This document shows, in pieces, positions 1 through 11,360 of a stretch of DNA of 64,000 nt. The translations under genes were made by a program, and so were the position numbers. This DNA comes from Phascolarctos cinereus (taxonomy: Eukaryota; Chordata; Mammalia; Diprotodontia; Phascolarctidae). The stretch covers positions 6,646,501 through 6,710,500 of the forward strand of contig NW_018344037.1 of assembly GCF_002099425.1 (NCBI RefSeq), written 5' to 3'. Under the pieces are notes generated by a model. That model saw only the letters and a list, made by a program, of their open reading frames with translations. It made no database searches and was not told the origin of the DNA. How positions within the stretch are numbered: position 1 is the first letter of the stretch; each line of letters begins with the position of its first letter.

Positions 1-322
1 TCTCTGTCGGAAAAGATCCCTCATCCTATCTTTTCTCAAGCATGATCCTAAGTGAGCTGATAATTTTGACCTAAAAGCCATCATCAGATAGCTATAACTC
101 TCCTTGGACACTAAAGGCTAAGATTTAGTAGGAAGGAATCTAGGAATTGGGTTCTCAGTGTAGTAGATGAAGGCCTCCTTTAGTTCAAATATTTCAGCAA
201 AGTTTCTGCGGCTGCCTGCTGCCTAACAGTCGAAAAAGGAGGCATGTTTTAAACTGGCCCAATAGATTACACGTTTGTTTTCTCTAGTTTGCTTCCACTG
301 ATTACCAAAAAACTTGGAAAAT

Positions 323-355
323 TGTGTGTGTGTATGTGTGTGTGTGTGTGTGTGT
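323..355. repeat. (TG)n microsatellite
   Basis: A run of TG dinucleotides with one TA interruption. The antisense (CA) reading gives a Thr-His repeat open frame, which is not a gene. Confidence 0.95.
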
Positions 356-984
356 TGTTTGCTTTCACAACAAAGTAGTATATCCATTTTACTGGACTTA
401 TTGAAGGAGACCCACTATTACTAAAACTAAATTCAGTAAACATATACTTCATTGTCTCATCCATTGACAATGTCTTGCTACAATATGCTAAAACCAGAAG
501 CAACCAGCGTTTAAATTTTCACATATTACTTGCAATGAGATACTGGGGGTTGGGAGTACCTTAGTCAAATTAAAGAAACATAAACAAAACCATCCATGTG
601 TGTACAGAAATGTGGATAGGGGCCAAATGTGTGATTTCATTGTTACGCAGAATCTTTAGGTGAGGAGTCTCCCATTACAAACATAAGTTGGCATAATATC
701 TCTACCACTTTTAGTTTTAAAGGGTTGCCCAGATTATTGAGGGATTTACATTGGAAGGACTAGGCATATCAATTGATACAGTGCATTTTCAAAAATCTTT
801 TACTATAATTTCTCTTATTTAAATGCACTTTAAATAAAAATGGAGATATTTACATTTTAATTTGAAATGCAGTTTTTTTTTTATCTTATGATCTCTATTT
901 CCTTTCCCAAGGATAAAAAATAAAATGGGCACATTAACTAACACAGCTTGATATTTTAAGGTATTCTTAAATTCAGATCTTTGT

Positions 985-1095
985 AGTATATTAAGTGACT
1001 TGGTCATATGGTCAATAGATGTCAGAAGCAAGACTTGAACTCAGGTCTCCCTGGTTCTGAGGCTAGCTCACTATCCACTATACAATACTGCCTTT
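985..1095 (-). mobile_element. MIR/CORE-SINE fragment, antisense
   Basis: The + strand reads as the reverse of a tRNA-derived SINE: an eroded 'aagtgacttg..' block, then 'cttgaactcaggtctccctg' (B-box side), then 'ctatccactata' (A-box side). Confidence 0.6.
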
Positions 1096-1481
1096 ATATA
1101 GAAATAAGGGGAAAAAAAAGAAAATGGAAGTCTATATTAAATTTGCAGCTGAATTCTTTCTAGGAGGTAATTCTAATTTTTAATTAAAGTAGATTCATTT
1201 AAGATCTTTCAACATTGAACAAGATCCAAAATAAAAGAAAAATAAATTTATTTTATTTTCAAGTATTATAAATTGTTTTCATTCTTTATTAGAATAAGGA
1301 TTTAATTATAACTATGATATATATAAATGCATATTATCTGAACAAGGCAATTCAGATTTAGGACTCTATAAATATTTTCAATGTAAACCTAATCTTGAAG
1401 ATGGATTTAAAAATCATCCTTTGACTTAGAGAAAGAGGATTTTTTTCCTCTACTTTATCTCAATGACATTTCTTTCTACAG

Positions 1482-1735
1482 CCTCTGGATTATGAAAGCA
1501 GAAGACTTTATACTCTGAAGGTTGAGGCAGAAAACACTCATGTGGATCCACGTTTCTACTACCTTGGGCCGTTTAAAGATACTACCATTGTGAAAATATC
1601 TGTAGAGGATGTGGATGAGCCACCAGTTTTCAGTAGATCCTCTTACTTATTTGAAGTCCATGAAGATATTGAAGTGGGTACCATCATTGGTACTGTGATG
1701 GCAAGAGATCCAGATTCTGCTTCTAGCCCCATTAG
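1482..1735 (+). CDS. CDH10: CDH10 coding exon: end of EC3 and start of EC4
   Basis: This 254-nt exon opens in phase 0 at CCT ([17 protein letters not shown]...) and ends after two bases of a split Arg codon (AG|G), with donor gtaatt at 1736. It encodes window residues 1-84. These include the EC3 C-terminal strands with [11 protein letters not shown], the Ca-binding EC3/EC4 linker DVDEPPVFS, and the start of EC4 ([15 protein letters not shown], then DPDS). Classical cadherins are single-pass adhesion proteins whose EC linkers bind calcium. DVDEPP at the EC3/EC4 junction is typical of type II cadherins. The length of 254 nt and the phase match the usual type II exon pattern. CDH10 is preferred over CDH6 and CDH9 because of the tail sequence in the last exon. 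No break is seen. Confidence 0.93.
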
Positions 1736-2239
1736 GTAATTATGTCATATTTTGAATTCTCTCCTAACATCTCTGGTGTCGTTGAGGAATCTTCTGACAT
1801 TCTGTTCAAGAAGTTTCATTTAATACATAATCTCTGGGGAGAAATGCTAGTCCATGTTAGAGCAGATAGATCAAAACAGATATATCCCTACTTTATTTAA
1901 ACTCATAGTAAAATGTAGTGAAATTTTTATTAAATTTTCTTAAAATTTAACAGAACTCTAACAAATTCAATGATACCAATATTTTAGGACTATTATTTCC
2001 TCCAAATCATAGCTGTTCATGGAATTTTTGAGCTTATATGTCTAGCTGCCATCCCCCTCACCCTGTCAGTCAAGTAGATTGGGATCAGACTGTCCCCTCT
2101 CCCAAAGTGACTGTATTTCCTGTTACCTGCTCCTCACCTATTCTCCACTCACTTAGTTTCTTGTTAGTCTCATTTTTCTTATCTGTTTTTAAAAGGTTAT
2201 ATCCTGTTTTTCCATTAAAATGCCTTTCTGATATCTAAT

Positions 2240-2620
2240 CATGATATAGAAATTACCATATGATATCAGAACTAGAAGGGATGTTGTAGATGCAGTACAA
2301 CTAATAACTAAATAAGAGAAGCCCCTCTACAACATACCTGATAAATGCTCATCCATCCTTTGCTTGCAGACCTTCAGTAAAGAGACTCTTTACTCTAAAG
2401 AAACCCATTCCACTTTGGGATAGTTCTAGTTGTTAGGATGATTTTCTTTCCCTCAAACCTAAATCTATCTTTCTGCAAATTTCATTCATTGCAACTTCAT
2501 TCATTCTGGACTCTTTGGCTAAAGGCAATTCCAAAGTAATTTACATGTAATGGCCCCTCAAATATTTGAAGACTGTCATCATCTTGGCTTTGCTATTTGG
2601 TAACTGTGTGACCTTGGGAC
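2240..2620 (-). mobile_element. CR1/L3 LINE fragment, antisense
   Basis: The phrases around 'cccattccactttgggatag', 'ttgttaggatgat' and 'cctcaaatatttgaagactg' match the reverse complement of the C-terminal reverse-transcriptase region of amniote CR1/L3 LINEs. It is heavily diverged, so it is ancient. Confidence 0.6.
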
Positions 2621-3269
2621 AGTATCTTTAAGTCTTTAGGTGGAAGGGTCTTCATTTGTAAAGCAAGAATGGGCACTGAAATTGGACTTAAGTTCAATTC
2701 TGCCTTTGAAATTTAATAGCTTTGTGACTTTGTAGACTTCCACTTTCCTCTCCATCCCAATCCCAGCTTACTGTTTTTGTCTCAGGTGAAAATATTCCTA
2801 CTTAAGACTTTTCCTCTCATCATTTTCAAGGTGGTATGATTAAGACTTAAGGCATTAAGTGATTTTTACTAGCTAAAATCAAATGTGTGCTGCTGCTAGC
2901 GCATATCAGCTCACAAGTGTCCGTTGAGTTTTCATGTGAGCAAAGGTTGATGATTCAGATATAATATAAAATTGTGTCATGTATTTTTTTCCTGGAGAGT
3001 CTGTTGTAAACCAACACACCTGGTTTTCGCCTTTGGTGAAATATTCGGAGGCAGAAAGGATAATAGTATCCAGGTACTGTAAATTAAAGTCCAGACCTCT
3101 CATTAATAGCCTACAGAATGTCTATATTATTGTTGAGTAAGCTAGTAGCTGTACAAATTACTAAATGTTTTGTCACATTCTTAGAAACATGCCATTCCTC
3201 TATGGTAATGACAAATATATAGTGTTGGAGCTGAAAGGGAGATAAAGAGAGGTTAAATAGCCTACATAA

Positions 3270-3470
3270 GGTCGTACAAGCATTTATTAAATATTTACCA
3301 TGTCTCAGGCACCATGATAAATTCTAGAGATACAAATATGGAAAAAAAAGAAAGACAATACCTAACTCTCAAAGAACTTGAGATGTAATAAGGAAAGACA
3401 ATACATAAAAGGAAGCTGAAGGGGGAGGGCAGGAAGGTTTCAGCACCAGGGCATGATGCAGAATTCTCAA
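3270..3470 (-). mobile_element. L2 LINE 3' fragment, antisense
   Basis: It begins with 'caagcatttattaaatattt' and 'accatgtctcaggcaccatg', the reversed 3' end of L2. An A-rich stretch and 'ctcaaagaacttgagatg' follow. Confidence 0.65.
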
Positions 3471-3776
3471 GTAGTGCACAATGATGAGGTTCCTGGGACA
3501 TAATGGAGAAATTAATTGATATAACTAGAATGCACATCTCCTGACTGCTAGTCCGGTGAACTTTCCATTCTACTTCAGCATTTGAGTTAGGTGGTGAGAA
3601 ATACTTAATCATTAGTGTTGATTCCTGGAAAATGCTTTCCAAAATTAATACTTTTTAAAATTGATATTGATGCTTGCCCAGCCTAAGGCAAATTCATAAT
3701 AACCACTTTATTCAGCATTCAAAATATGCTTGTTAGTGATTGATAATAAAGTATAATATGAGAAAAGAATACTATA

Positions 3777-3975
3777 GTAGACAAAGATCCAGGCTCAGAA
3801 TTGGGAAGACCTCAGTACAAGTCCCATATCTAATACATACTCAATGTGTGTGACCCAGGGCAAGTTAATTAAATTCTCAGGCAACTCTCTAAGATTAAAA
3901 GACTGTAGTAGCCTATCTACATTTATAGAGGAAATTTTCTCACCTGGATTTCCTTGCATCAATGAAATCCCAAAT
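3777..3975 (+). mobile_element. Marsupial tRNA-derived SINE (CORE-type)
   Basis: The head 'aattgggaagacctcagtac' resembles a degraded B box. It is followed by 'gtgtgacccagggcaagtta' and 'caggcaactctctaagatta', then 'aggaaattttctcacctgga'. The same body recurs at 17870, 24605 and 43455, which identifies it as one family. Confidence 0.65.
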
Positions 3976-4004
3976 TAAGACCAAATTAAATCACAAAAGA
4001 GTAA

Positions 4005-4205
4005 CAGTGCAGAGGAGCAGAAAGAGCATGAGATTGGAAAACTAGTATGTGATTCAGACTGAATTCTAACCATTTATGGTTTTGCCACTAACTTACAGTG
4101 TGACCCCAGGCAATATATTTAACTTCTCTGGGATTTAGTTTCCTCGTCTGTAAAATGAGAGAGTTGGTGTAGATTGATCTCTGAGGTTCCTTCTAACTCT
4201 GAAAG
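4005..4205 (+). mobile_element. MIR SINE
   Basis: It contains 'gccactaacttacagtgtga', 'tttagtttcctcgtctgtaa' and 'aatgagagagttggtgtaga', followed by 'gaggttccttctaactctga'. These are the hallmark MIR phrases in sense orientation. Confidence 0.8.
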
Positions 4206-5390
4206 AAAATTCTTGACAGATCTAGCAAATCAGTAAAAAATGTCCTACTTAATTTCCTCAAGTGTGTAGTTGCCTGCTATTTGTGATATTTCCCTATAGA
4301 CACAGAAAATTGTACAAAATTATATTTTGCTATGGAAATCAAAAATCATATGGAACATTGATGATTTCAATTGAAAAATAGATATATAATGTGAGGAGAA
4401 CTATTATAATGCCAGGGTACCACTTATTTGATATTGATGTGAAGGCACCTAAATAGCCCCCTTCATGTTCCATATAAGTTATTTTTTATTACTATTATTT
4501 AGGGGTACAGGTAGGAGTTGGGAGAAATATATCATCATACATTTAATTTTGAGTGTGTAGCGATCTGATTTGACACTGTGTTAATGTCCTGTCACCCAAA
4601 AAGAATGAGCAATTTATTTAAAAAACTTGGCTTAATCACTAAAAGAGCAGAGCCAATGTTGTTTTTCCTCTGCTGTTTATAGTCTTAAGAGAATTTGTAG
4701 TAAAAAAAAATGAAAATTTAAAAATCAGTCACTTTGAATGTAAGCTGTGTGTAGCCTTGGCTTCACTCTTTACATTGACTTACACAATTGATGAATTCAG
4801 GCAAACAGCTGATTAAGCTGGTTGTTTTAATTGATCAGTTGCTTTCATCAAAATACTAAATCTTTGATTTTCCATGTCCCTCTCTTTTCCTTTTATATGA
4901 AGGCCCATAATATCTAGTACTTTTTCATCTTTCAATATTTCACTGAACTTTAATATTATAGAGCTCTCTCTTTACCAACACAACCCTATTAACAGTTTAT
5001 AGAGGATCATTGAGGGTTGTTATGACTGTGAAAATGTAATCATTTGTGTCCAACTTTGTCACAAGCCATTCTGAACTTAGCTAGGCTGGTGCATATATTA
5101 AAGTCATCACCAGGCCGATATTTTAAACTGTGCCTCATTGGTATGGACCTTCCACAGCTCGTGACTCAGAGACAGAATGTGTTTTGTTATATTAATCAAA
5201 TTATACTGATTAATACCATATAAACATAATTCAGTAGAACTGTGATCTCTTGGATTTGGATATTCTCTTCATCAGTACAAGTACCTCTTACTTACGCTTT
5301 TTCAAACTGTGTAATTTTTTTCCATGTTCTTTCATCTGTCCTCCATGCTAGATTCAACTAACATAATATAGACTTTTCACTATAAACATA

Positions 5391-5483
5391 CACATATATA
5401 TATGTATGTATATGTATATATGTGTATATATGTATATGTATATATGTGTGTATATATGTGTGTGTGTATATATACATGTATAT
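5391..5483. repeat. TA/TG-rich microsatellite
   Basis: An interrupted ATGTAT/TGTATA simple repeat. It produces a Met-Tyr-Ile-Cys-Val low-complexity open frame that is not a gene. Confidence 0.9.
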
Positions 5484-6054
5484 TTGCAATTATTTAGTAC
5501 TAGTGAAACATTCTTACTGTCAATTTCTGTTTTTTACTACATGACCAGTTCACCTGCTTTTCTAACCATCCATTTTCTTGAAAATACATATGTCTTGCCA
5601 TTCCTAGTGTGTAGGTCATCATTGCAAATGTGCTGTAATCTACCTGTAACCACCAAGAATAAATACCCTATCTGCCTTTGAGTCAACTACAATTTCTATT
5701 CCTCAGGTGTTTTGAGGTTACAAGATTTGCAACCCTAGAGCATCATTGGAAAAATATATGTGTTGAAAAGATGGACCTTTGAACCAAAGAACAGTTTAAA
5801 ATCATTAAAAACATTGGGTAAATTTTTAAAATCAAACTACCTATGATCTTCCTGTACAAATGAACCATAAAAACCTTTATAAATCTTAATAAATACATTT
5901 TCAGGTTAAGATTAAAATTATAGTTGGTGGATTTCCTTTTGTAAAAAAAAAAACCAAGATGATGTGTGATATGTGCTCTAGTTCTGGTTTTTCAAGGCCA
6001 TTATTCACAATAATGGCAAATAATATTTTTTAAAGCAACTCAAGGAAGCAGATA

Positions 6055-6205
6055 ATGCAATTATTATTATGCCCACTTTACAGATGAAGAAATAGATAGA
6101 GGGATAAAATGATCTGCCATGAAGTGCACAAGATAGTGTATCTGGCCTAAGAGTAGATAATATGTCCAAAATTTCAAGTCCAGAGATCTTTCCATCATGT
6201 TACAT
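6055..6205 (-). mobile_element. MIR/CORE-SINE, antisense
   Basis: It reads 'attattatgcccactttaca', 'gatgaagaaatagatagagg' and then 'tttcaagtccagagatcttt', the order of a reversed MIR/CORE-SINE. Confidence 0.65.
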
Positions 6206-7089
6206 GTACCTGTTTTTATATTATCTTGCTTATTTTGATTAAACTACACTGCCACCAGGTGGACAGAAGTGCCTTGACTAGGGCCTTGTGATTTGAATAA
6301 CCAAGACCATACAATTAGTAAATTATTTTTTAAAAATATAGTTTTCTCTTCTGTCTAATTATACCTTTACTATAAAAATAGAAATCTTTGTCAAAATTTT
6401 CTCTTAGAGAAAATTATGAATAGCATTTTAAATAAGATTTACAATTAAAAGGATGTTTTTGGAATATTTCTGTGATTCCACTAGTATAAGGAGTGTCCAC
6501 TGAGGTTAACCCTTATTCTTCTAAAGCAAATGAGGCCTCCCTTTCCAGATTATAGTCTTGGAGAATTGCACAGGCCACTGAGAAGTTGAATGAATTCTCC
6601 AGGGTCATACAACCATTATAAAGGTGGGGCTTGAATTAAGCTCTCTCCTTACTCTGAAACCAGTTCTCTAAATGCTATGCTTCACTGCTTCTCAGAACAA
6701 GGAATTAAGAAATAAAAATTCCCATTTTCCATCACTACTATAAATATTGTCTTTTATATAAGTGCTTTCTGTACAAAATAAGCCATCAGAGCACATTATA
6801 CTAGCAGTTATTAAAGCATTCAGGATTCTTTAATCTCTTTTCTTGCCCTAGAAGAATAAAGTGAGATCATGGTCACATGCGACCCAAATTTGCTAACATA
6901 ATTTGCCCACGATTATCTTTGTCCTAAATTGCAGGGGTTTTTTCCTACCTGTTAGCCTTTCCCTTAGGTCTTTGCCTTTGAAATGTTTTAAAATTTTCTT
7001 TATGTTTTCTTCTTCATTTGTTCCCTAAGGATCCCTATCTCGGTAGAGAATGTTTCTCATTCATTTTCAAACCTGCTTTAAAGTGTTCT

Positions 7090-7840
7090 GATTTGTGGTC
7101 TCAGAAAATAATATCGGGGCAAGTTCTGTCATGTCTTTCATCACGATGCCTCTCACATTTTACCTTCATTCAGCTCACACTGCAACCATCTTAGTTCAGG
7201 TCCATATTAGCCCTTTTCTGAACCTAACTGATAATCTGCTTTCTAGTCTATCCCCTTTCCAGACCATCCTTCAAGTCACTGCCCAAGTACTTATCATAAT
7301 GCACCACTATGATCATGCCATTCCTCTACTCAAAAGCCTTTGGGAGCTCCTCATTGCATCCTAGATGACAAATACATTTAAGGGCCTCCAGAAGCTCTTG
7401 CCAACCTATTTTTTTAATCTTATCTCACTCTTCTCTATTTCATTGTACTCTACATTACAAGCAAAACAGGCTGCTAAATATTCTTTGTCCTTCTGCCCTT
7501 TCATGTTATTGTTTTTGTTCACACATCTTGACTGAAATGCAATTCTTGAGTTGCCTTCCACAATCCTGAATTTCTATCTATTGAAATCCCTCTCCTCCTT
7601 CAACACCCAGTTCTGTTTTCACCTCCTACAAGTAACAAAAAATGTTATCTCTCTTTTCATATTTCCTGGAGAAATCTCAAAATTCTTCTTGGGATTATAG
7701 GTATTTTTTAAAATGTCTACTCGCTCCCATTGGCCTATATACTGTTTGAAAGCAGAGACTATGACTTCATTTCTTCTGTCTTTGTACCTGGAATAGTTCC
7801 ATGTTAGCTGCTTTGTAAATCTGTGTTTCATTGAATCATC
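7090..7840 (+). mobile_element. L2 LINE, 3' end of ORF2
   Basis: Sense L2 phrases are visible: 'actatgatcatgccattcct', 'ctactcaaaagcctttggga' and 'gctcctcattgcatcctaga', then the terminal 'gcagagactatgacttc' segment. It is an old copy with many changes and no intact frame. Confidence 0.75.
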
Positions 7841-8147
7841 ACAACTAGTTACATTTTAAAACATATTTAAATATAATAAGTCAATGTTTTTAGTCAGATT
7901 TTTTAAAAAAAATCATCCTATATAGTACAATCTTGTTTCCCTTTTAAATACTCCTGATAATGTCACAATCAGTACTTACTGAGGTGATTTTTTCAAAGGG
8001 AGAATGCAATAAATATCTGTTGATTAATTTGACTAAAATACTGAAAATATAAAAAAAAGCAGGAAACTGTCTGAAGTAGGCTACAGAACTGACAGAAGTT
8101 TTTTTCCTCTCATGAATCATATAAAAGAGGATTAAATATCATATTTG

Positions 8148-8415
8148 AGCAGTTAGTTGGTGCAGAGGGTAGAGCACTGGGCTTAGGGTTGAGAAGACCT
8201 GAGTTCAAATTCACCCTCAGACAGTTACTAGCTGTGTGACACTGGGAAAGTTATATAACCTTTGTTTACTTCTGTTTCTTCATCGTTAATATGGGGATAG
8301 TAATAGCACCTCTCTCCCAGGGTGATGTGATGATTAAATGAGATAATAACTGTAAATCAGTTAGCAAAGTACCTGGCACATAGTACACACTATATAAATA
8401 TTAGCTGCTGTTGCA
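8148..8415 (+). mobile_element. tRNA-headed CORE-SINE with L2-like tail
   Basis: The A-box side reads 'ggtgcagagggtagagcact' and the B-box side 'acctgagttcaaattcaccc'. 'tagctgtgtgacactgggaa', a CORE region with 'aatggggatagtaatagcac' and an L2-like tail 'cctggcacatagtacacact' follow. It is a fairly complete copy. Confidence 0.85.
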
Positions 8416-9079
8416 ATTATTGATATTGGACACTTACCATTTGACTCCCTGAAATAAAATTAACCTTATTAATCACAGAAATTACTACATAAATGTTGAT
8501 TGTGCACTTTGTCCATATACTGACTGAGAAGTTGTTACATCTAACTTGTTCTATGAAGAAATAATATTTATCTCTTTGGATGATAATGTTTTGATAGTAA
8601 ATTCAGAAAGAATCAAACCCAGCATCATAGAAACTGAAAGAAAGTCTGAGCTTTGCTAGTATTCTTGTTTTAAAGCGCCAATCATGGCAGGGATGTTTTA
8701 AAATGGCTCCATGAAACAGCACTTCTTTGTGATAATCAATGCTGTAAGTTGTTCAAATTTCTGTTTTCAAAGTGAATAAATCCAGTGGCTTAAAGTTTGC
8801 TGACATTTTCCAAGAATTGAAGAGGATTCAAAACACACAGACACAATTCTATTATCTTTGTTAACTAGAACAAAAAGCTTTCACTACAATACACACATCA
8901 TCACATTATTCATCTTCAGATGCTTTATCATTGTTCTTTAACTGAAGGTCATGAAGAATTCAGCATCAAGTACAGATTAACTGATGGCAAAGACAATGGT
9001 AAAAAACTACAGATGCTGCCTATTATTGTACATATAGGAATCACAATGGTTATTTCCATAAGAAAGTGGAAGTATTGTG

Positions 9080-9302
9080 AAGATTTAAGAGAATATAAGT
9101 ATAGAAGCTTAATTTGTTCCAATCACTCAAAAAGTGAGCAAAGCACTGTAATAAATTTAGCTATGGATACAGGATAGGTAAAGCATGGCCCTTGGCTTCT
9201 GCCTTCAAGAATTTATCTACTGGATTAAATAATACAGGTACACAAATAACTACACCTACACCTATTTATAATCTTCAGAAGTTCAGGGGAGGGAAGTGAT
9301 CC
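9080..9302 (-). mobile_element. L2 LINE fragment, antisense (left half, interrupted by retrovirus)
   Basis: The reversed L2 3' region includes 'ggcccttggcttctgccttc', 'aagaatttatctactggatt' and 'agttcaggggagggaagtga'. It resumes at 11076 after the retroviral insertion, so this L2 is the older host element. Confidence 0.6.
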
Positions 9303-11071
9303 TGATGGGTGCTTGGGTGCTTGTGCTTGGACCCCAACTTCTCCCTAGCCTCAGAAACACTGTCCCTGACAGTTTCCCCCCAGTCCAAGGACACTGTGCA
9401 AATAAATTATACCTTCCTTAAGCTTTCTACACACACACCTCTCTCCTACATGCTTAAACTTTCTTGCCTTTCTCTCTACCTACTTATCCCTCTGATGGAC
9501 TTTGAGTAAAGTCCCTTTAAAGCTGCGCATATCAAATTTCTTTCTAATTCTGACCTGACACTTCGAGGATCCTTCTCAGCTTGCCTTTTACCAATCACAT
9601 GACTTAAATAATAAAATATTTTTCTCTCTTTCTCTCTCCCATCTACCCACTTCTCTGAGGCTGCTGTTATCAGGGAGGGAAAGGGGGAGAGAAAAAGAAA
9701 AAAAATGGCATTCCCGAGTACAGCTGCAGCCCTGGCTGCAAAGGGTGTCAGATTACACACACTCAAACCACACAGACAAACACAGAACAGATAACATGAT
9801 AATGACAGGGAGAATCCAAAAGCTCAGAGAGACTTGTCAGAAATCCCCTATACAAATCAGACAATTTTTTCTTGGTTCTCCAGAGGCTATGGAGACCAGG
9901 CAAAAATTTCCTTAAGGTCTTGGAGAATGAGCTTTCTCCAGTTCTGTAAAAGATAACCTAAGTGCGAATCTTGAGGTGTAGAGGGAGATTGGCCCATCCT
10001 CTTTGCCCATAAGCCTTAAAAAAAAAAAAAAAAGGACTGGCTCCTGTAGTCTACTCGCCTTGACCAGCATCCTGGTGAGGGAGAAAAAAACCACAGAAGT
10101 TCCCAACAAGGCGTTCCTTGTCAAGAGGGAAATCCGCTAGAGCCTGTTGCAGGCTCGACCCAGCCCCAGCAAGCCTTCTTAGGTGCTTGAGGGGCGACCC
10201 AACTACTGGGCGAGAGGAGGGGGAAGGCTTACCTTGAGTTGAAGAAAGCTTAAGACTTCAGACTAGCCCCACGTTGGGCGCCATAAATGTTGCGGTTTAA
10301 GAGGTTGAGAAGTTGTGACCCCTCAAAGACTGAAGTACACGATGGGTGGTCTGGAATGAATTCACAGACTTAATCATTCTTTAAGTCAAGGTGGCAAAAA
10401 GTTTATTTTTATGCTTTTCAGCGGGCAAGGATTCTTAAGGATCTTGCAATCTTAAAACAGTATAGTTAAAGTTTATATTGTATAAAATATGATAAGACAT
10501 GTCAAATATGCTAACTAGGTGATTCAGGGTGGGATTAGGGAGTGTTAAGGAGCGGTCAATTCTTAAAAGAACATGCACTTCTTGTACCTACTGCACAGGC
10601 GTTTTACCCAGAGTTCACTGGGAAAAGCCCACAAAGGGAGCCACATGGAGGTGTGGTTTTAGGCCTGCTGTGTCACTAACTTAACTAGAGTTAAGGGTAA
10701 CTGAGAGTTGTACAGTCGCCACCAATCAATGTCTTGTTTGACAAGATAGATGTAGGGAGTATACATATGTCTTAAGTCTAGAATACAGATAATGAGAAGT
10801 CCAGGACGTAGATAATGAGGTAGGGTATAGTATAGCAGTGGGTAAGAATGTCTTTATGACCCAGTACAAAGCCAGTTCAAACTAATAATTCCTTCAGGTG
10901 CTGTTTGGAACTTCACCAGGGAAAGAGATAAGGGTCTTACTGGGGCCCACTCATGCTAGGCACAGTGTCCTTGGGCTGGGGAGAAACTGTCAGGGATAGT
11001 GTTTCTGAGGCTAGGGAGAAATTGGGGTCCAAGCACAAGCACCCAAACACAAGCACCCAAGCACCCCATCA
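9303..11071 (-). mobile_element. Endogenous retrovirus fragment, class II-like, with inverted U3 ends
   Basis: This is a broken retroviral fossil of about 1.77 kb read on the minus strand. It has one nearly complete LTR (10288-11071), a primer-binding site complementary to tRNA-Lys (10266-10283, separated from the LTR by four bases), a leader with a splice-donor-like motif, and gag-like sequence. The Lys-type primer site points to an ERVK/betaretrovirus-like lineage. The far end (9303-9399) is not the expected second LTR. It is the first 97 bp or so of U3 in the opposite orientation, so both outer ends are U3 ends. The two U3 copies differ at about 4% of aligned bases, plus one short repeat-unit difference, suggesting moderate age. 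ATCC flanks both sides, inside an L2. Pol and env are absent and it cannot be functional. Confidence 0.75.
10288..11071 (-). repeat. Retroviral LTR (784 bp)
   Basis: On the minus strand it begins TGATGGGG and ends CAACA. It abuts a four-base spacer and the tRNA-Lys primer site. Near the U3 terminus there is a 15-bp tandem GTGCTTG-type repeat. AATAAA-like A-rich sequence lies in the last third on the minus strand. Confidence 0.75.
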
Positions 11072-11075
11072 ATCC

Positions 11076-11360
11076 CCTCTGTCTAATGTAATTAGGGAAA
11101 ATTCTGGGGAGGATGAGATATTAGATCTGAAACTTGAAGGGAAAACTGGACTTTGATAGGTAAATAGCAAAAGTAGGCATTCCAAGATAAAGAAATAGCA
11201 GGAACAAAGGTATAGAAGCTAGAAAGAGAAAACCTTTCAGAAAATGAGGTCCAGAGAATAGAGGATATCCCAATTTGGTTGGAAGATAGAATTTGTGCAT
11301 GCAATCAGTCATAGTAATAGAGAAAGCTCTATATATGGAGAGATTTTTCAAGCTATTCGG
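11076..11360 (-). mobile_element. L2 LINE fragment, antisense (right half of the interrupted copy)
   Basis: 'ggatgagatattagatctga' and 'aacttgaagggaaaactgga', followed by 'gcattccaagataaagaaat', match reversed L2. Joined to the left half it gives the usual order of L2 phrases, confirming one older L2 split by the retrovirus. Confidence 0.65.

Larger units (their letters stand above)
1..1481 (+). other. CDH10: 3' part of a CDH10 intron (5' end outside window)
   Basis: This is the end of the intron before the first coding exon in the window. It finishes with a pyrimidine-rich tract and a tttctacag acceptor at 1473-1481. Apart from a TG microsatellite near 323 and an antisense CORE-SINE near 985, I recognise nothing in it. 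Upstream exons must exist because the next exon opens in the middle of EC3. Confidence 0.8.

Noticed and set aside
8148-8230. Possible tRNA gene from A- and B-box-like motifs
   Set aside because: It is the tRNA-derived head of a CORE-SINE. No cloverleaf can be completed and the SINE body follows directly. The same holds for the MAR1 copies.
9476-10124. Minus-strand open frames of 96 and 70 codons
   Set aside because: They are parts of the broken retroviral leader and gag-like region, not host genes.
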